64,000 nt of DNA from Bryum argenteum (lineage: Eukaryota > Streptophyta > Bryopsida > Bryales > Bryaceae): the NCBI GenBank assembly GCA_037043015.1, contig CM073329.1, positions 14,090,648 through 14,154,647 on the forward strand. Direction: 5' to 3'. Positions 1-12,456 of the stretch are shown piece by piece. Each line of letters opens with the position of its first letter. The first letter of the stretch is position 1. Made by a program: the position numbers and the translations under genes. The notes under the pieces are model-generated. The model saw nothing but the letters and a program-made list of their open reading frames with translations, was not told the DNA's origin and ran no database searches.

Positions 1-636
1 AGTGTAGGACCAAGCCTGTCGACTGCTCCCAGCAATCTGTTCTGTGATATTCTTAGATTCGCAAGGTTGATGGTGCGAGTGTTGGTCTCTACTTTGCATT
101 AGTGCTTATGTATTTTCTATTGTTTGATGATATGAATATTGTTTATTGTTCGACTAACCAACTTCGATCTGATTTATTTATCATTTATCAAAGGGGCTGT
201 ATTTCATTGGCTTTTAGTGGTTGTAAGACGGTATGGATTCTTAAAATTAATTTCCTCGGTTTTTGATGATGCCAGGAAATCGTCTTTCTACATAACATCA
301 TTGTTTGTTGTCATCTATGGATGTTGGGTACACGCATGCGAGGCAAGGAACGAGGTGCTCTATCATCCTTCTTTCGCATAAACCCTGAAAGCTGATTTGT
401 TTTGACAAAGAAATCATTTAAGTATCATGACACCAAGTGGTTTGTGAGTATTAATTCGGAAATGTGTGTGATTGCAGGACTTTCCACATCCTTTCACAAG
501 GCCTTTGCGTCAACCGGAGGGCTCCATGATAGTAACAGTCCTAGCTTTCACGTTTGTGCTGCTCCTCCACAAGATTGGATCCAAGTTAGCTAATCGTGGC
601 ACATCGCCGCTGGCCAGGAAGATCAAACTGGTTTAA
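1..636 (+). CDS. 3' end of an unidentified gene (partial)
   Basis: Probable last exon at 478-636, preceded by a good acceptor (TGTGATTGCAG). It encodes 52 residues and a TAA stop. The peptide starts DFPHPFTRPLRQ, then has a hydrophobic stretch MIVTVLAFTFVLLL (about residues 17-30 of the exon) that looks like a membrane segment, and ends in a basic tail with ARKIKLV. An open segment at about 1-65, followed by a possible donor at CGCAAG/GTTGAT, may be the previous exon; the phase was not verified. The start lies outside the window. I do not recognise the family. A small tail-anchored or single-pass membrane protein would fit. Coding status rests on the splice site and the composition only. Confidence 0.35.
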
Positions 637-1185
637 CTGGAGGTGCGACCCCGGATCCTTCTTTGTGCTATAGAACTTGTTCGTGATTCAAGATGGAAGT
701 CAGCCAGTGAATATACTGTGGTCGCTTGTGAAATGAGTTCTGCTCAGGGCGATGCATTTTTGGACAGCAGTGCGAATTGTTTACTTCAAGTTATTTGTCA
801 GAGGTATCTGGTGCTAAGCATAGAGTCTGGTTTCTTATTGAGGCTGGTAGAATTGAGAGGCAAGTTCAGTACCCTTTACATGCGACTGCTTGGACTTTAG
901 CCATTCCAAGTCTTGAACATTATTTGAGACATCAAATGTGATCCTTACTGAATATTGCAGTCAGATTTGTAAAATTCAAGTGATTTACATGAGATTTATC
1001 GTTGCAGGTCATGGAGATACTTTTGTAAGAGTTAGTTTTGTATGCACTTGCATTATATTGTTCATGCATCCATAGACAAGTATTTCAAATAGACATGATT
1101 TAGCTCTTGAAGTTACGAAGCTGTTCAATTTGTTATCAACCACAAATCAATCACTCGACTAAAAGAAAAGAGAAAAGAGATGTTA
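637..1185. other. No gene seen; possible 3' UTR
   Basis: Follows the TAA at 634-636. AGGTGCG directly after the stop could be a 3' UTR donor. The remainder is AT-rich with short frames of no recognisable content. Confidence 0.3.
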
Positions 1186-2067
1186 CTAAACCTCTAAACG
1201 TCTCTGCCTATTTTTAGCCAAAAAACACATCTTCAAAACCAAGTGTTGTAGTGTAGGTGAAAATAAGGATAACTTTTTCAGATCTCAACCGAGCAAACTT
1301 ATAGTAAACTTATTGTAAATCATGTGGACCAAATTTCAAGTCATGACCTCATCCAGATGAAGAAGTTATGGCTCTTCAAAGTTTCTTCCCTTCATCCAAA
1401 ATGTATCAAAACGATTGCAAGAATGTTAGGGGAGAGGATGTAATTAGTCTCTCTAAATGTAATATGTTTGCAAAGATGCAAAGACTTTACAAACAAAAAA
1501 TAGTCCAAACTTCGACCCTTTGCACTCAAATCTATGCCTTATTTTCAAAACATCTTCGATTTGGTTCAGAATTCTAAGAGTACAATCTAAATGGAATCCA
1601 TCCCAAAAAATATAGTTGAAATCCAACGGTAGATAAAGGAGATATAGCTCTTCAAAGATCATCAATTTTTATCACTTTTTTCATTCTAGAAACATCATTG
1701 CAAATCTAATACCAAAAGAATTTGGATCAAAATTCTTCTGAATAGAAAGTTCATAGATTTTATCATAAGATCATGATCATGTCAAAAAGATTCATCAAAA
1801 ACTATTTTTGGTTTCATATTATTGGCTTGCAATGGTAAAACATGCCTTATGTTTGAAATCCCAAAATTACTACATGCCTTTATTAATATGAAAGTCATTA
1901 ATTCATCCTTCATCATATAAGTTTAATACACAAAATAGTCTTGATTTGAGACCCAACCCAAGTTATTTTGCCCAAAACAAATTTTAAGTGAAGGAATTTT
2001 GGCTATTGAAAGTTTCTGCCTTCATCCAAAATGTAAAAAAACTACATTGGAGACGTTTACGAGTTAA
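1186..2067. mobile_element. TTAA-associated inverted-terminal element, about 0.88 kb
   Basis: The ends carry inverted copies of TAAACGTCTC (1195-1204) and GAGACGTTTA (2050-2059). TTAA lies just outside the right end (2064-2067) and TTACTAA outside the left. The interior at about 1490-1660 is clearly similar, in inverted orientation, to 44830-45010, which lies inside another TTAA-bounded element. No coding capacity is visible, so it is a non-autonomous DNA element. Confidence 0.5.
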
Positions 2068-2230
2068 GTTCACAAGATAAGAACCTTTATGAGGGTCACA
2101 AGTTTGAATATATAACCTTAGCTCTCTTCTCTTCTAAGATCATTAAGATGGTTACTTTAGTAAATTATGAATTCGCAATCCTATGCTAACATGGTGCTTA
2201 CTACTTTAGTATAGCCAACTATAATGTGGA

Positions 2231-2338
2231 AGAAGAAGAAGAACACCAGACCCGTAAGGGTTGGCGTGAATAAAGTGTCCGTTCGACCTACCCTTGATGA
2301 TATGCACACAGGACCTAACAACAGTGGTATAGGACTAT
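2231..2338 (-). repeat. Partial SINE copy (3' part)
   Basis: About 108 bp closely matching 46445-46558: both share GACCCGT.AGGGTTGGCGTGA, then a block with GTGTCCGTTCGACC and a final AACAACAGTGGTATAGGACT. The block corresponds to the 3' part of the tRNA-derived SINE at 24874-25234, inverted. The Pol III promoter half is missing. Confidence 0.55.
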
Positions 2339-2708
2339 AATGTGGATTTGTAGGCCTAATCGTATAGGAACTGTTTGGGTTCTTCAGAACATGCTAATTT
2401 TTATTAGGCACTTATTTGGTGTAAGGTGCTGCAAACGATTTCCAAATTCTACAACTTTTTACTTTCAAAAATTCACTAAAATCTTAGTAAAAGAGGGTCA
2501 ATTTTGTGTGAATAGTTAATAATTATACTACCAAAAGTAAAAGGTTGTAGTATCTTCAATACACCTGTCAATATCAAGAATGTAATGATTGAGTAAGAAC
2601 TTGTAGAAAGTTCACTCGAAAAGTTGAACCACTAATGTTATATAGTCAAGAGTAGGTGACCAAAGCAATACATTCATTCAAACCTTGAAATAGGTTCAAA
2701 TTTCTCAC

Positions 2709-2976
2709 TTAACCCCTAAAGGTCCAAGAAAGCGGAAATCGCTTTTTGAAATTTCCGCAGGGAGAAAATTCAGCCAGCTTTGACCATTATAATCTCAAAA
2801 TTGGAGAAAAATTAACGGTTCAAATTTGACATTCGAGAAAAGGGTCAAGTTAACTTCAAGATCCTACGGTTGGATCTTCTAATCAATGCTTAGATTGAGT
2901 TTCTTTGCACCTGAAGTGGAAGAAGGTTCTTTTTGATAATTTAAACAATTTTGTATCAAGGACCTTTAGGGGTTAA
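2709..2976. mobile_element. MITE with TTAA ends (17-bp perfect TIR)
   Basis: The left end TTAACCCCTAAAGGTCC (2709-2725) is the exact reverse complement of 2960-2976. Total length is 268 bp with no ORF. TTAA at the tips followed by CCC is the arrangement of piggyBac-type elements (TTAA target duplication, TIR starting CCY). Diverged relatives sit at 29434-29704 and 45508-45778 with the same internal order. Confidence 0.75.
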
Positions 2977-3077
2977 CCCTTTACTGCCAGGAAGGCCCTC
3001 GTACGGCTGAGGAATGTACAATACCATATGTATGCTAGAGACCAATGATTCAAACTTAATCCCTGCCTCTAAGAACT

Positions 3078-3086
3078 AAAACCCTA
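3078..3086 (+). promoter_or_regulatory. Telo-box upstream of the UMP-CMP kinase gene
   Basis: AAACCCTAG lies 365 bp before the kinase ATG. The telo-box is a common plant promoter element of translation- and growth-related genes. A 14-nt C run at about 3198-3211 and CT-rich sequence lie between it and the ATG, consistent with a 5' UTR. Confidence 0.45.
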
Positions 3087-3450
3087 GTTTTTGTGTCGAA
3101 TGATCACCGAAAAGAGAAAAAAAGATTCAACCAAGCCTTCGTCGTCGTCTGTACATCCGTCTCCGTGGCCGCGATCGCGGACATGCAACGTGACAACCCC
3201 CCCCCCCCCCCCATCACCACCTTTTTCCCTCAAAGAAATAATACACAAAAAAGAATCTGGCGTGAATATTACATCCCCTCAACCACAGATTCGCTGCATT
3301 CACAGTGAAATCGTAGAGTGAAACACGCACGCTACCGAAGGTGCTCCCTCCCCTCACTCATCAATCACATTTCGACTCAGATCTCAGATCTGCAATACCC
3401 GCAATCACACTTCCCCTTGCTAGATCTGTGAAACTGTATTGCTGATCGCG

Positions 3451-5431
<1,981 letters not shown>

Positions 5432-5900
5432 GGTGAGTTTTCTCTTCATTAATTACTGAAGTCATTTTCAGCCATTTCCATGGTAACAAAAGACCCTATA
5501 GCCATCTTTAGAAATGCTCTGAATGCTTTAAAGTAGCCATTCTCTGGAAGCATATTTCATCATTTTGAATTGTGATCAGTTCAAATTTGGCATGCAAGCA
5601 ATGGTTGGGTCTTCTAAATAATGCTTAGATTAAATATTGCTCAGATTGAGCTTTTTTTAACTTGATGTTGAAGAGGTCATTTTTTGTAATTTAGGCAATT
5701 TTGCACCAAGGATCAGTAGTTTTGATATTTTTGGAGTTATTATTCAAAATATTCACATTGCAGGCTCTGATGATGATCTTTGGGTTGCTTGACAGGAGGA
5801 CGGGTGGTGTAGCTTCTGATTAGTATGCATTTGAGTATTGAGAGCTATTGCGGCCATGCTTGTGGCAGAAATTATTGTTAGTTATATGTCCTCATTGAGG
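5432..5900 (+). other. 3' UTR intron and 3' UTR of the kinase gene, with a decayed MITE
   Basis: TAAG/GTGAGTTT directly after the stop is a strong donor. TTCACATTGCAG (ending 5763) is a matching acceptor, giving an intron of about 331 bp in the 3' UTR. Inside it, 5460-5725 resembles the 268-bp TTAA MITE (GTTCAAATTTGGCATGC, AATGCTTAGATTAAATA, CAATTTTGCACCAAGGATC), without clean ends. Confidence 0.5.
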
Positions 5901-6340
5901 TATTTGCTGCTTTTATTTTTATTACTCACTGAGTTGGTAGTTATAAATCATTGAACCAGAAGGTAGCTGTTAACCTTACAATGGTGGTCATTCTGAGTAT
6001 GGGTTCTTCTATGAATCGAGATTAGTGATTTTATTACCCTCGAGATGTTCTTGAGGGTTGATATTATAGAGGTGCATCCTTTAGAACTTGCATGATGAAA
6101 TAAGTCATTGTAGAAGTTTTCAACAACATTGGGGTCTTGCAAATTTGTTGGAAAACCATTTGGCTTACTCGATTTATTGTATGGATTGCAACATCTAAAT
6201 CTCCAAAGTGGAGGATATCTTGTTGGGGTTTAGAAAGAAGTTGGGATCTATGGTTTTTTGATAAACCTCAAGAATGAGAAACGGTAAATATCACGAAGTT
6301 CTAAGCCTAGTCATAGATTATGAAGTTCATGATTTCTTTG

Positions 6341-6582
6341 TTAACCCTTAAACGTCAGACCCAGCCCGAGGGGTTGGGTTTTTTTTTTAAAGAATCTTGC
6401 TCATAACTTACACTCCATCATACCAAATGGAATTTTTAGAATTCCAAACTGAGCACCTTAAAGAGATCTATACTTTCTTAGAATAGAGCTCAAGCAGACT
6501 AAAAATAGAATGATGCTAAAAATGGAGTTTAAAAGAGATTTTGGGTGTGGTATCAGGAATGCATATGACGTTTAAGGGTTAA
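6341..6582. mobile_element. MITE with TTAA ends (17-bp perfect TIR)
   Basis: TTAACCCTTAAACGTCA at 6341-6357 is the exact reverse complement of 6566-6582. The 242-bp element has no ORF. The terminal design matches the 2709 element but the interior differs, so it is a different subfamily. Confidence 0.75.
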
Positions 6583-6806
6583 TTGGATGGTCTGATACTT
6601 TAGATGGTTTGATAGTTTTTCAAGGTTAGGGCATTCTCAATTGACTAAGGGATTGGCTATATGTAGTTAGGGGGAGGGGTTGCTAAATATAACACCCCTT
6701 TGTTTTTATATCCTCTTCCACTGATGCATGTTTTCAAAAGTTCTACTGAGACTTATGGATATGACTAATAAGTCATATTAGAGTATCTTCTTTGTACTAC
6801 ACAAGA

Positions 6807-7093
6807 GTTGTTTATTAGTGTTGTGGAAATCAGTGTTCTTTGACCATAAGCTACCCATTACACTATTTCTAGCTCTTTTGAGATCGGTGTTCATTTCGGG
6901 CCACAATCAATGTTCATTGTCTTTTCTTCAAGCCACCAATTGCATTACTATCAATAAATTCTCTCAATTGCTAAATAGTTTGCATGCTTTCACATTTAGT
7001 GTTATGTATGAATATTAGTGTTCTAACACTATGGTGACGTGTGACATTCAGTGTTATGGTTCGCAATTGACGTTTGTAACACTAATCAACAAC
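6807..7093. mobile_element. MITE with GTTGTT-ATTAGTGTT ends
   Basis: GTTGTTTATTAGTGTT (6807-6822) pairs with AACACTAATCAACAAC (7078-7093) with one mismatch. Length is 287 bp. AACACTAAT and its complement recur inside. A second copy lies at 46578-46872. Confidence 0.65.
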
Positions 7094-7660
7094 TAGTTGG
7101 TGCAATGGCTGATTTACTCATACCACCTCTCAACTAGTGCTACAAGTCCAGCTTCAAGAATTCACAACAAACCAAAAATAATAATATCAGCATGTTCAAT
7201 TTTCAACTTACTTTCCCCATGAACACAAATTTTTCGCATGACTAACTTCAATTACATTTGCCATGCTGAAATTTATGTTGGCTTAGTATAATTACTTAGA
7301 TAGTGGTGATTCCAAACATAATCTTTCACATACCCAAGGACCAAAAGCGGTTGCAACTCCTTTGATTCAAATCCATGTGTACATAATTCACATTTTCATT
7401 GCCTTGACCCTCCATATGTTTGCTCCTTTTCAAATGGTTCCAGCCCACACATTGGATTAGACATATTTGAGCATTCATACATCTTGCTCTTTAGAAGATA
7501 CTTGCATATTTGAGAGTTGAAGGAACTTTTTATTTATATTTATTTATTTTTTGATTTTTAAATTTTTTAAATAGATAAATAAATATTTATATTTTAAATT
7601 TTTATTTATTTATTTATTTTGACTCCAAGCACTCTATGATATTAAATACATGTGTGTAAT
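7094..7660. other. No gene seen; AT-rich spacer
   Basis: Low-complexity A/T sequence, notably 7530-7620 (runs of TTTATTTATT). No protein or repeat-family match was recognised. Confidence 0.4.
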
Positions 7661-7669
7661 AATTTAACT

Positions 7670-8280
7670 AAACAACTTACACTATCACTTTACAACTATT
7701 CAAGACATGGTTTCTGGTCCTACTATCACAAGAATAGGACCAACACTTCACATTCTTGTAGAACTTTATTTTTGTATTCTTGGCAACAACTACAATTATC
7801 ACATGGCATGCTAGGTTCACCCTTCTCTTGAGGCTCCAACACCACTTTCTTGCCGCACGGCGGTGCATGCTCGTCCAACACTACTTTCCTATTGTAAGAT
7901 GGTCCAGACTTGTCCAACATTTATTTTCTATGAGAAGATGGTGCACGTTCATCCAACACCACTTGCCTACATTAAGGTCATGCAGGTTTGTTTTTCTCAC
8001 CCAATGGTGGTGCTTCACCTCTCTTGAGGCTCATAGGCTAGGTCGCAAGCAACTACTTCTACCACAAAAAGTAAAAACTACAAGCTTCACACGGTCAAAA
8101 CGATTTTCTTCGCCACGGCCACGCACCTTTGATCCACATCCAAGCACACTACGCAATGTAATTTTTTCGAGCTAAAGTAAAATTGAAATCATGAAGATTA
8201 ATACAACAATGATTTGGGTACCATCAAAGTGACTTCAAAAAAATAATACTTTGGTTCACTCATTTGAGAGTACTTTAACC
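7670..8280 (-). pseudogene. Dead paralogue of the secreted repeat-protein gene
   Basis: Colinear with the intact gene at 9561-10277 and its surroundings. From 5' to 3' on the minus strand it keeps the region before the ATG, the signal-peptide stretch (CTTTTTGTGGTAGAAGTAG) and the downstream flank. The start ATG is replaced by GTG and an in-frame TGA follows soon after. The repeat body survives only as pieces such as VVLDEHAPP. After it, an open tail reads KKVVLEPQEKGEPSMP and then CDNCSCCQEY, a cysteine-rich end. The same tail can be recognised, out of frame, in the 3' flank of the intact gene. The splice acceptor AG seen in the other copies is also lost here. Confidence 0.7.
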
Positions 8281-8482
8281 CTTAACCGGGCCAAATGTCA
8301 AGAAACGACAATTTGAATGACAACAACAACTTTAAAGAGCAAAAACTTATTTATATAGAGTTTGATTTGGATGAAATCACTTGGGCTGCCTCTCAAATCA
8401 AGTCAAATTTGTGTCTAAAAATTTCCAAACCCATCTAATAAAGTATGTATAAATGGTACATATTCTAGTGAAGGTAGCTTTT

Positions 8483-8602
8483 GTGAAGGTACATTGATTG
8501 TAATTTAAACTACACTAATCATCACCAATCAACTGTTGATGATATTATAAACCTAAAGTGTCTTGAAAATACATTACATATTGGATTGTTGGGCAACCAA
8601 AA
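8483..8602. repeat. Left-flank repeat shared with 12340-12456
   Basis: About 115 bp similar to 12340-12456 at roughly 88% by eye. It ends exactly at GGGCAAC, where the other copy is interrupted by an LTR. It therefore represents the empty insertion site. Confidence 0.7.
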
Positions 8603-9560
8603 ACAAAACTTTGGAATTAGACTTGCATCAAAATGTAATAGAGGCTTTAGTTAGTACAAGCCACATCGATGTTTGAGGACGTTTGACGTTTGAGAATATG
8701 TTGAAGAGTGTGGAATCTCTAAAAGTATACAATATTCCTTCATGTCTCCTACAATATTGTTGTTAACGAGTCAAAAGCTAAAAATGTAGCTCAATAAAAA
8801 TCTGTCCCATAGCCTTGAGATTCAACTATTAATACGAATCCGTTCCATGGCCAGGAGCCTTCACTCATTGTGGGTTGATGACTTTGCTCATGCACAGTGG
8901 ACCTACAAGAAATATCATTCCATGTGTTGTTGTTTAAAATGCGTGTTTTTATGAGAAAGAGGGAAAAAAAACCCGTTAGTCATGCATTGCGCCTTACATG
9001 AGGAATATTACAAATCCAACATTGTGAGTAGGGAGAAAATAAAACCTTTGATTGTATTGCATTGAAATTTCATGAAGAGAAGCAGAATCTCTTGTCTACT
9101 CAACATAAAACACAATGTGATTAGGAAGAAATTAAGAACTTTGATTGTATAGCATTGGACATTTGTATAGCAAGGATCTCTTGTCTACTCAAAATAAGTA
9201 GGAAGGTCGAATCTACTTTTCACACATCCACCACTAGAAACAAAAGCAAACCACCACATTGCCAACTTGAGACATTTTATTGTCTAAGCTCAATTAATAC
9301 ACACATTGGGCATTAAAATAAGCACGACTTTTTTACTTCCAAACATTCCATGACTTTGACTTAATGCGCACAAGTTTAATTACAAAACGTAGACCATCAC
9401 TTTGCAACCGTTCAAAACATGTGTTTTATAACAAAAATACGACCATCAATGACTTCACATTCTTGAAGATCATTATTTCAACACTCATGCTTACAACTAC
9501 CATCATCGCATAGAAGCTAAAGCAGGTTCAACCTAATCTTCAAGCTCCAACACTACTTTC

Positions 9561-10277
9561 TTAACCCCTAAGTGGTGCGGGCTCATCAAAGATCAGTTTG
9601 GGCTTCTTCGGCGGTCGGTCATCGTTGAGGGGCGCTGCTTGCTCATCAAAGATCAGCTTGGGCTTCTTCGGAGGTCGGTCGTCGTTGAGCGGCACTACGA
9701 CGGACTCATCAAGAATCAACTTGGGCTTCTTCGGCGGCCGGTCATCGTTGAGCGGTACTACGGACTCACCAAGAATCAACTTGGGCTTCTTCGGCGGTCG
9801 GGCGTCGTTGAGGGGCGTTGCTTGCTCACCAAGGATCAATTTAGGCTTCTTTGGCGGTCGGTCGTCGTTGAGGGGCGTTGCTTGCTCACCTAGAATCAAC
9901 TTAGGCTTCTTCGGCGGTCGGTCATCGTTGAGGGGCGCTGCTCGCTCATCAAGAATCAACTTAGGCTTCTTCGGCGGTCGGTCATCGTTGAGCTCGCCCC
10001 CGGGGGCTGAACGCTCCTCCTTCTTGAGCCAAGTTGGTGCGGGCCCATCAAATATCAACTTGGGCTTTTTCGGGGGTCGGTCGTCGTTGAGGTTGCTCCA
10101 TGGTGCTGCGCGCTCATCAAGGATGAGCTTAGGCTTCTTTGGCCGTTGGTCATCGTTCTTCTCGCCCCACGGTGCCTTCTCCTGAACCGCATTATCGGAT
10201 AACTCCCGAGCAAGTGCTCCTACCACAAAAAGTAAAAGCCACAAGCTCCATACAACCGACATAGTTCTCATTGCCAT
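9561..10277 (-). CDS. Secreted tandem-repeat protein, nine RPPKKPKL repeats
   Basis: 238 residues, family not recognised. Residues 1-22 are a clear signal peptide (hydrophobic WSLWLLLFVVGALA, likely cleavage after ALA). The rest is nine imperfect copies of a 20-residue unit, consensus LNDDRPPKKPKLILDERAAP, encoded by 60-bp DNA repeats. Units 1-2 are more diverged and separated by linkers with Trp; the last ends FDEPAPLRG. There are no cysteines in the mature part. The core is basic and proline-rich, and the linkers are acidic (NDD, DE). The ATG at 10277 is chosen because the signal peptide begins there; an in-frame upstream start would need intron sequence. A 5' UTR intron (10294-10656) and a TATA box (10745-10752) fit an expressed gene. 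It could be a precursor of repeated peptides or a cell-wall repeat protein; both are inference. Confidence 0.8.
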   Translation of the reverse strand: MAMRTMSVVWSLWLLLFVVGALARELSDNAVQEKAPWGEKNDDQRPKKPKLILDERAAPWSNLNDDRPPKKPKLIFDGPAPTWLKKEERSAPGGELNDDRPPKKPKLILDERAAPLNDDRPPKKPKLILGEQATPLNDDRPPKKPKLILGEQATPLNDARPPKKPKLILGESVVPLNDDRPPKKPKLILDESVVVPLNDDRPPKKPKLIFDEQAAPLNDDRPPKKPKLIFDEPAPLRG

Positions 10278-10293
10278 GTCTCTGTCTTTGATC

Positions 10294-10656
10294 CTACACG
10301 CAAGCACACGAGGCAATGTCAATCTTCCAAGCTATGGTAGCATTGCCATCATAAAAACTAATACGTTAATCACTTGGGTACTATCACAATTCTTTATGGA
10401 AAAGTTTGCTTCGGTTCACTCAGTATTCAACAAGCTTGGAGCAAATGTGCAAGAGTATCATAACCAAAGCTTGTGTGTGGGTAAGGGTTCCATACTACAT
10501 GAACTGATATGCTACTACTTCACAGGATTGCACAAACAAAACAACGTAACAACAAAAAAACCTTCAAATGAATTTGCACACGTATTGTCGAATTCTACAA
10601 ACCGTAGTCACTAAGACTCAATAAACTCAAACACTGGAAAGACAAGGAGAACTCAC
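10294..10656 (-). other. Predicted 5' UTR intron of the repeat-protein gene
   Basis: Minus strand: donor ACG/GTGAGTTC at 10657/10656 and acceptor CTTGCGTGTAG/GATC at 10294/10293, 363 bp. The duplicate gene has the same 363-bp intron (23406-23768). A short upstream ATG just before the donor opens a frame of about nine codons that would end at the main start. Confidence 0.55.
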
Positions 10657-10744
10657 CGTTCATAAGAAGGAAGCTCGAACAAGACTCAAGGTTGACACCA
10701 AGAAGAGCAGAAGATGTGTTTGTAGAATGAGGCTCCGCATTGGG

Positions 10745-10752
10745 TTTATATA
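10745..10752 (-). promoter_or_regulatory. TATA box of the repeat-protein gene
   Basis: TATATAAA on the minus strand (context CTAGCTATATAAACC), about 90 bp before the predicted 5' UTR intron. Conserved in the duplicate at 23855-23862. Confidence 0.6.
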
Positions 10753-11540
10753 GCTAGCTGGATAAGAGACTGGCAGTTAAACGTGGGGTGGAGGGTGAAG
10801 CAGTTTGTAAAAGGGCCAAAGGAGGCGAAGTGTCCTCTTGTGTAATTGGTCCTTTCAAGATTTTTTAAGAGGTGAACCAATCACATGAGAGGTTCCATTA
10901 AAAATATTAATGCCCATGTGAAGCATCTATAAAACTCTTGGGACAATAAAATGACCCTTTCAAGACAATTTGTTTGACCTTCCAATGTATCGATATTGCA
11001 TTTTAATTTTTATTTTTTATTTTTTATTTTTTTTAAAATTTTTGTCATTGTTTTAAAAAAGATTCTTGGAAAATTACAAAAAGAATTTTTTTTTTGGTTC
11101 AATTTGACTTTTCATGAACAATATGCTACATAGTGACTTTTTATATTTGGATCATCTCCAAAAATACAAGCTAAATATGTGGAACTAGCTATGTGTAGGA
11201 ATGCTTCATATGTGAATGGATCTAAGTGAATTTGTTACGTGATTTTTGCCCTCCTTCGACCCCACAAATAACTTGATTCGATATAAAATGAATCTCTAAG
11301 GAAAGAAGGGTTAGTTTTATTTCCCAACGTAGTAGCTATTGACCGCTAAAAGAGAGTCTTTTCTTGCAAAAAGCACGAAGAAATGTTAGAAGCTTGGTCT
11401 AGTATGGGTTATGTTGATGTTTGAGAGTGTTAGGGAGAAGTGCCACCAAGAGTGCTCACTCTCTCATGATACAATATCTTTTGGCTCCCATCAGGCCAAT
11501 ATGCATTCTAGTTTTATATACAAAACATGACTCAAGTGGA

Positions 11541-11597
11541 AAATTTTGGTGTTGCTTATGGTTGTGTACTTTATGAGATAGTATGGTTTTTTTGTAT

Positions 11598-11631
<34 letters not shown>

Positions 11632-12339
11632 TGTTAAAGTTATAAAAAGGCCCTAAAATGATGTCTTTTCCGGCCTCAAAGTTTATTTCAACCAAATAAT
11701 TATCGCAGTGGGTGTATATATAAAAGATATGAATTTTTGTACATGATGGTGTAACTTCTAATCTCAAGACTTATGCATATATAGTATTTAGAGTTAAATA
11801 TTTAGTCAATCAATCTTGAGTTTACAGAACAATCTCTTTCTCATTAGCACTGTGCTCTTTCGCATTTTGTTACTTCTTTTTCTATCATTCTGGTCATGTT
11901 TTTGAGTTGTAATGTACAATATTAAGACAATCTAGTAACTTACAATTCTCTTCACCATGGAGACAATAAGCAAAAGGGCTTTTCCACAAACTTTGGGCTT
12001 CATGACCTTGCAAATGAAAAGCATCCAACGGTCAATTTTTGGGAATACTAAGTGAAAAGAGGCTTAAGTCTAAGATCTTATGGTTGAAAGATCAAAAAGA
12101 TATGAAAGACTTGGTTCACGCCCGTGAGAATACATTGATGTAGAAAATGGCAAGTATGTATGTTTCAAACTTTACAAGTATGTAGGGGTTAATTATGTAG
12201 TTGAGCTGTCAAGTTTGAAGATTTCATTTTAACTTGCAAAGCTTTGCCACACAAATTAGGTTTTGGAAAACCAAGGCACAAAAGAGTGCTTAAAGTCATA
12301 AAAAAGAATTTGGTGTCAACCAATAAATGATAGAGGTTT
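11541..12339. other. No gene seen
   Basis: AT-rich spacer between the first duplicated block and the left flank of the second. TAGGGGTTAA at about 12182-12191 resembles the right tip of a TTAA MITE, but I could not find a matching left tip. Confidence 0.35.
11600..11630. repeat. T-homopolymer run
   Basis: About 31 T residues just beyond the end of the duplicated block. Confidence 0.9.
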
Positions 12340-12456
12340 ATGTAAAGGTACATTGATTGTAATTCAAAATACATTAATCGTCACCAATCAATTGTTGATG
12401 AAATTATCAACCTATAGTGTCTTGAAACTAAACTACATATTGGATTGTTGAGCAAC

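Larger units (their letters stand above)
8603..11540. repeat. Segmental duplication, copy 1 (partner 21834-24626)
   Basis: About 2.9 kb nearly identical to 21834-24626, at about 99% by eye over the first 960 bp. It carries the secreted repeat-protein gene, its 5' UTR intron, TATA box and upstream region. Length differences come from the number of 60-bp coding repeats and from T-runs near 11000-11090. Confidence 0.9.

Noticed and set aside
9598-10185. 195-codon plus-strand frame rich in GFFGGRSSL repeats
   Set aside because: Antisense shadow of the secreted repeat gene, caused by the 60-bp repeat. It lacks the signal peptide and promoter found on the other strand.
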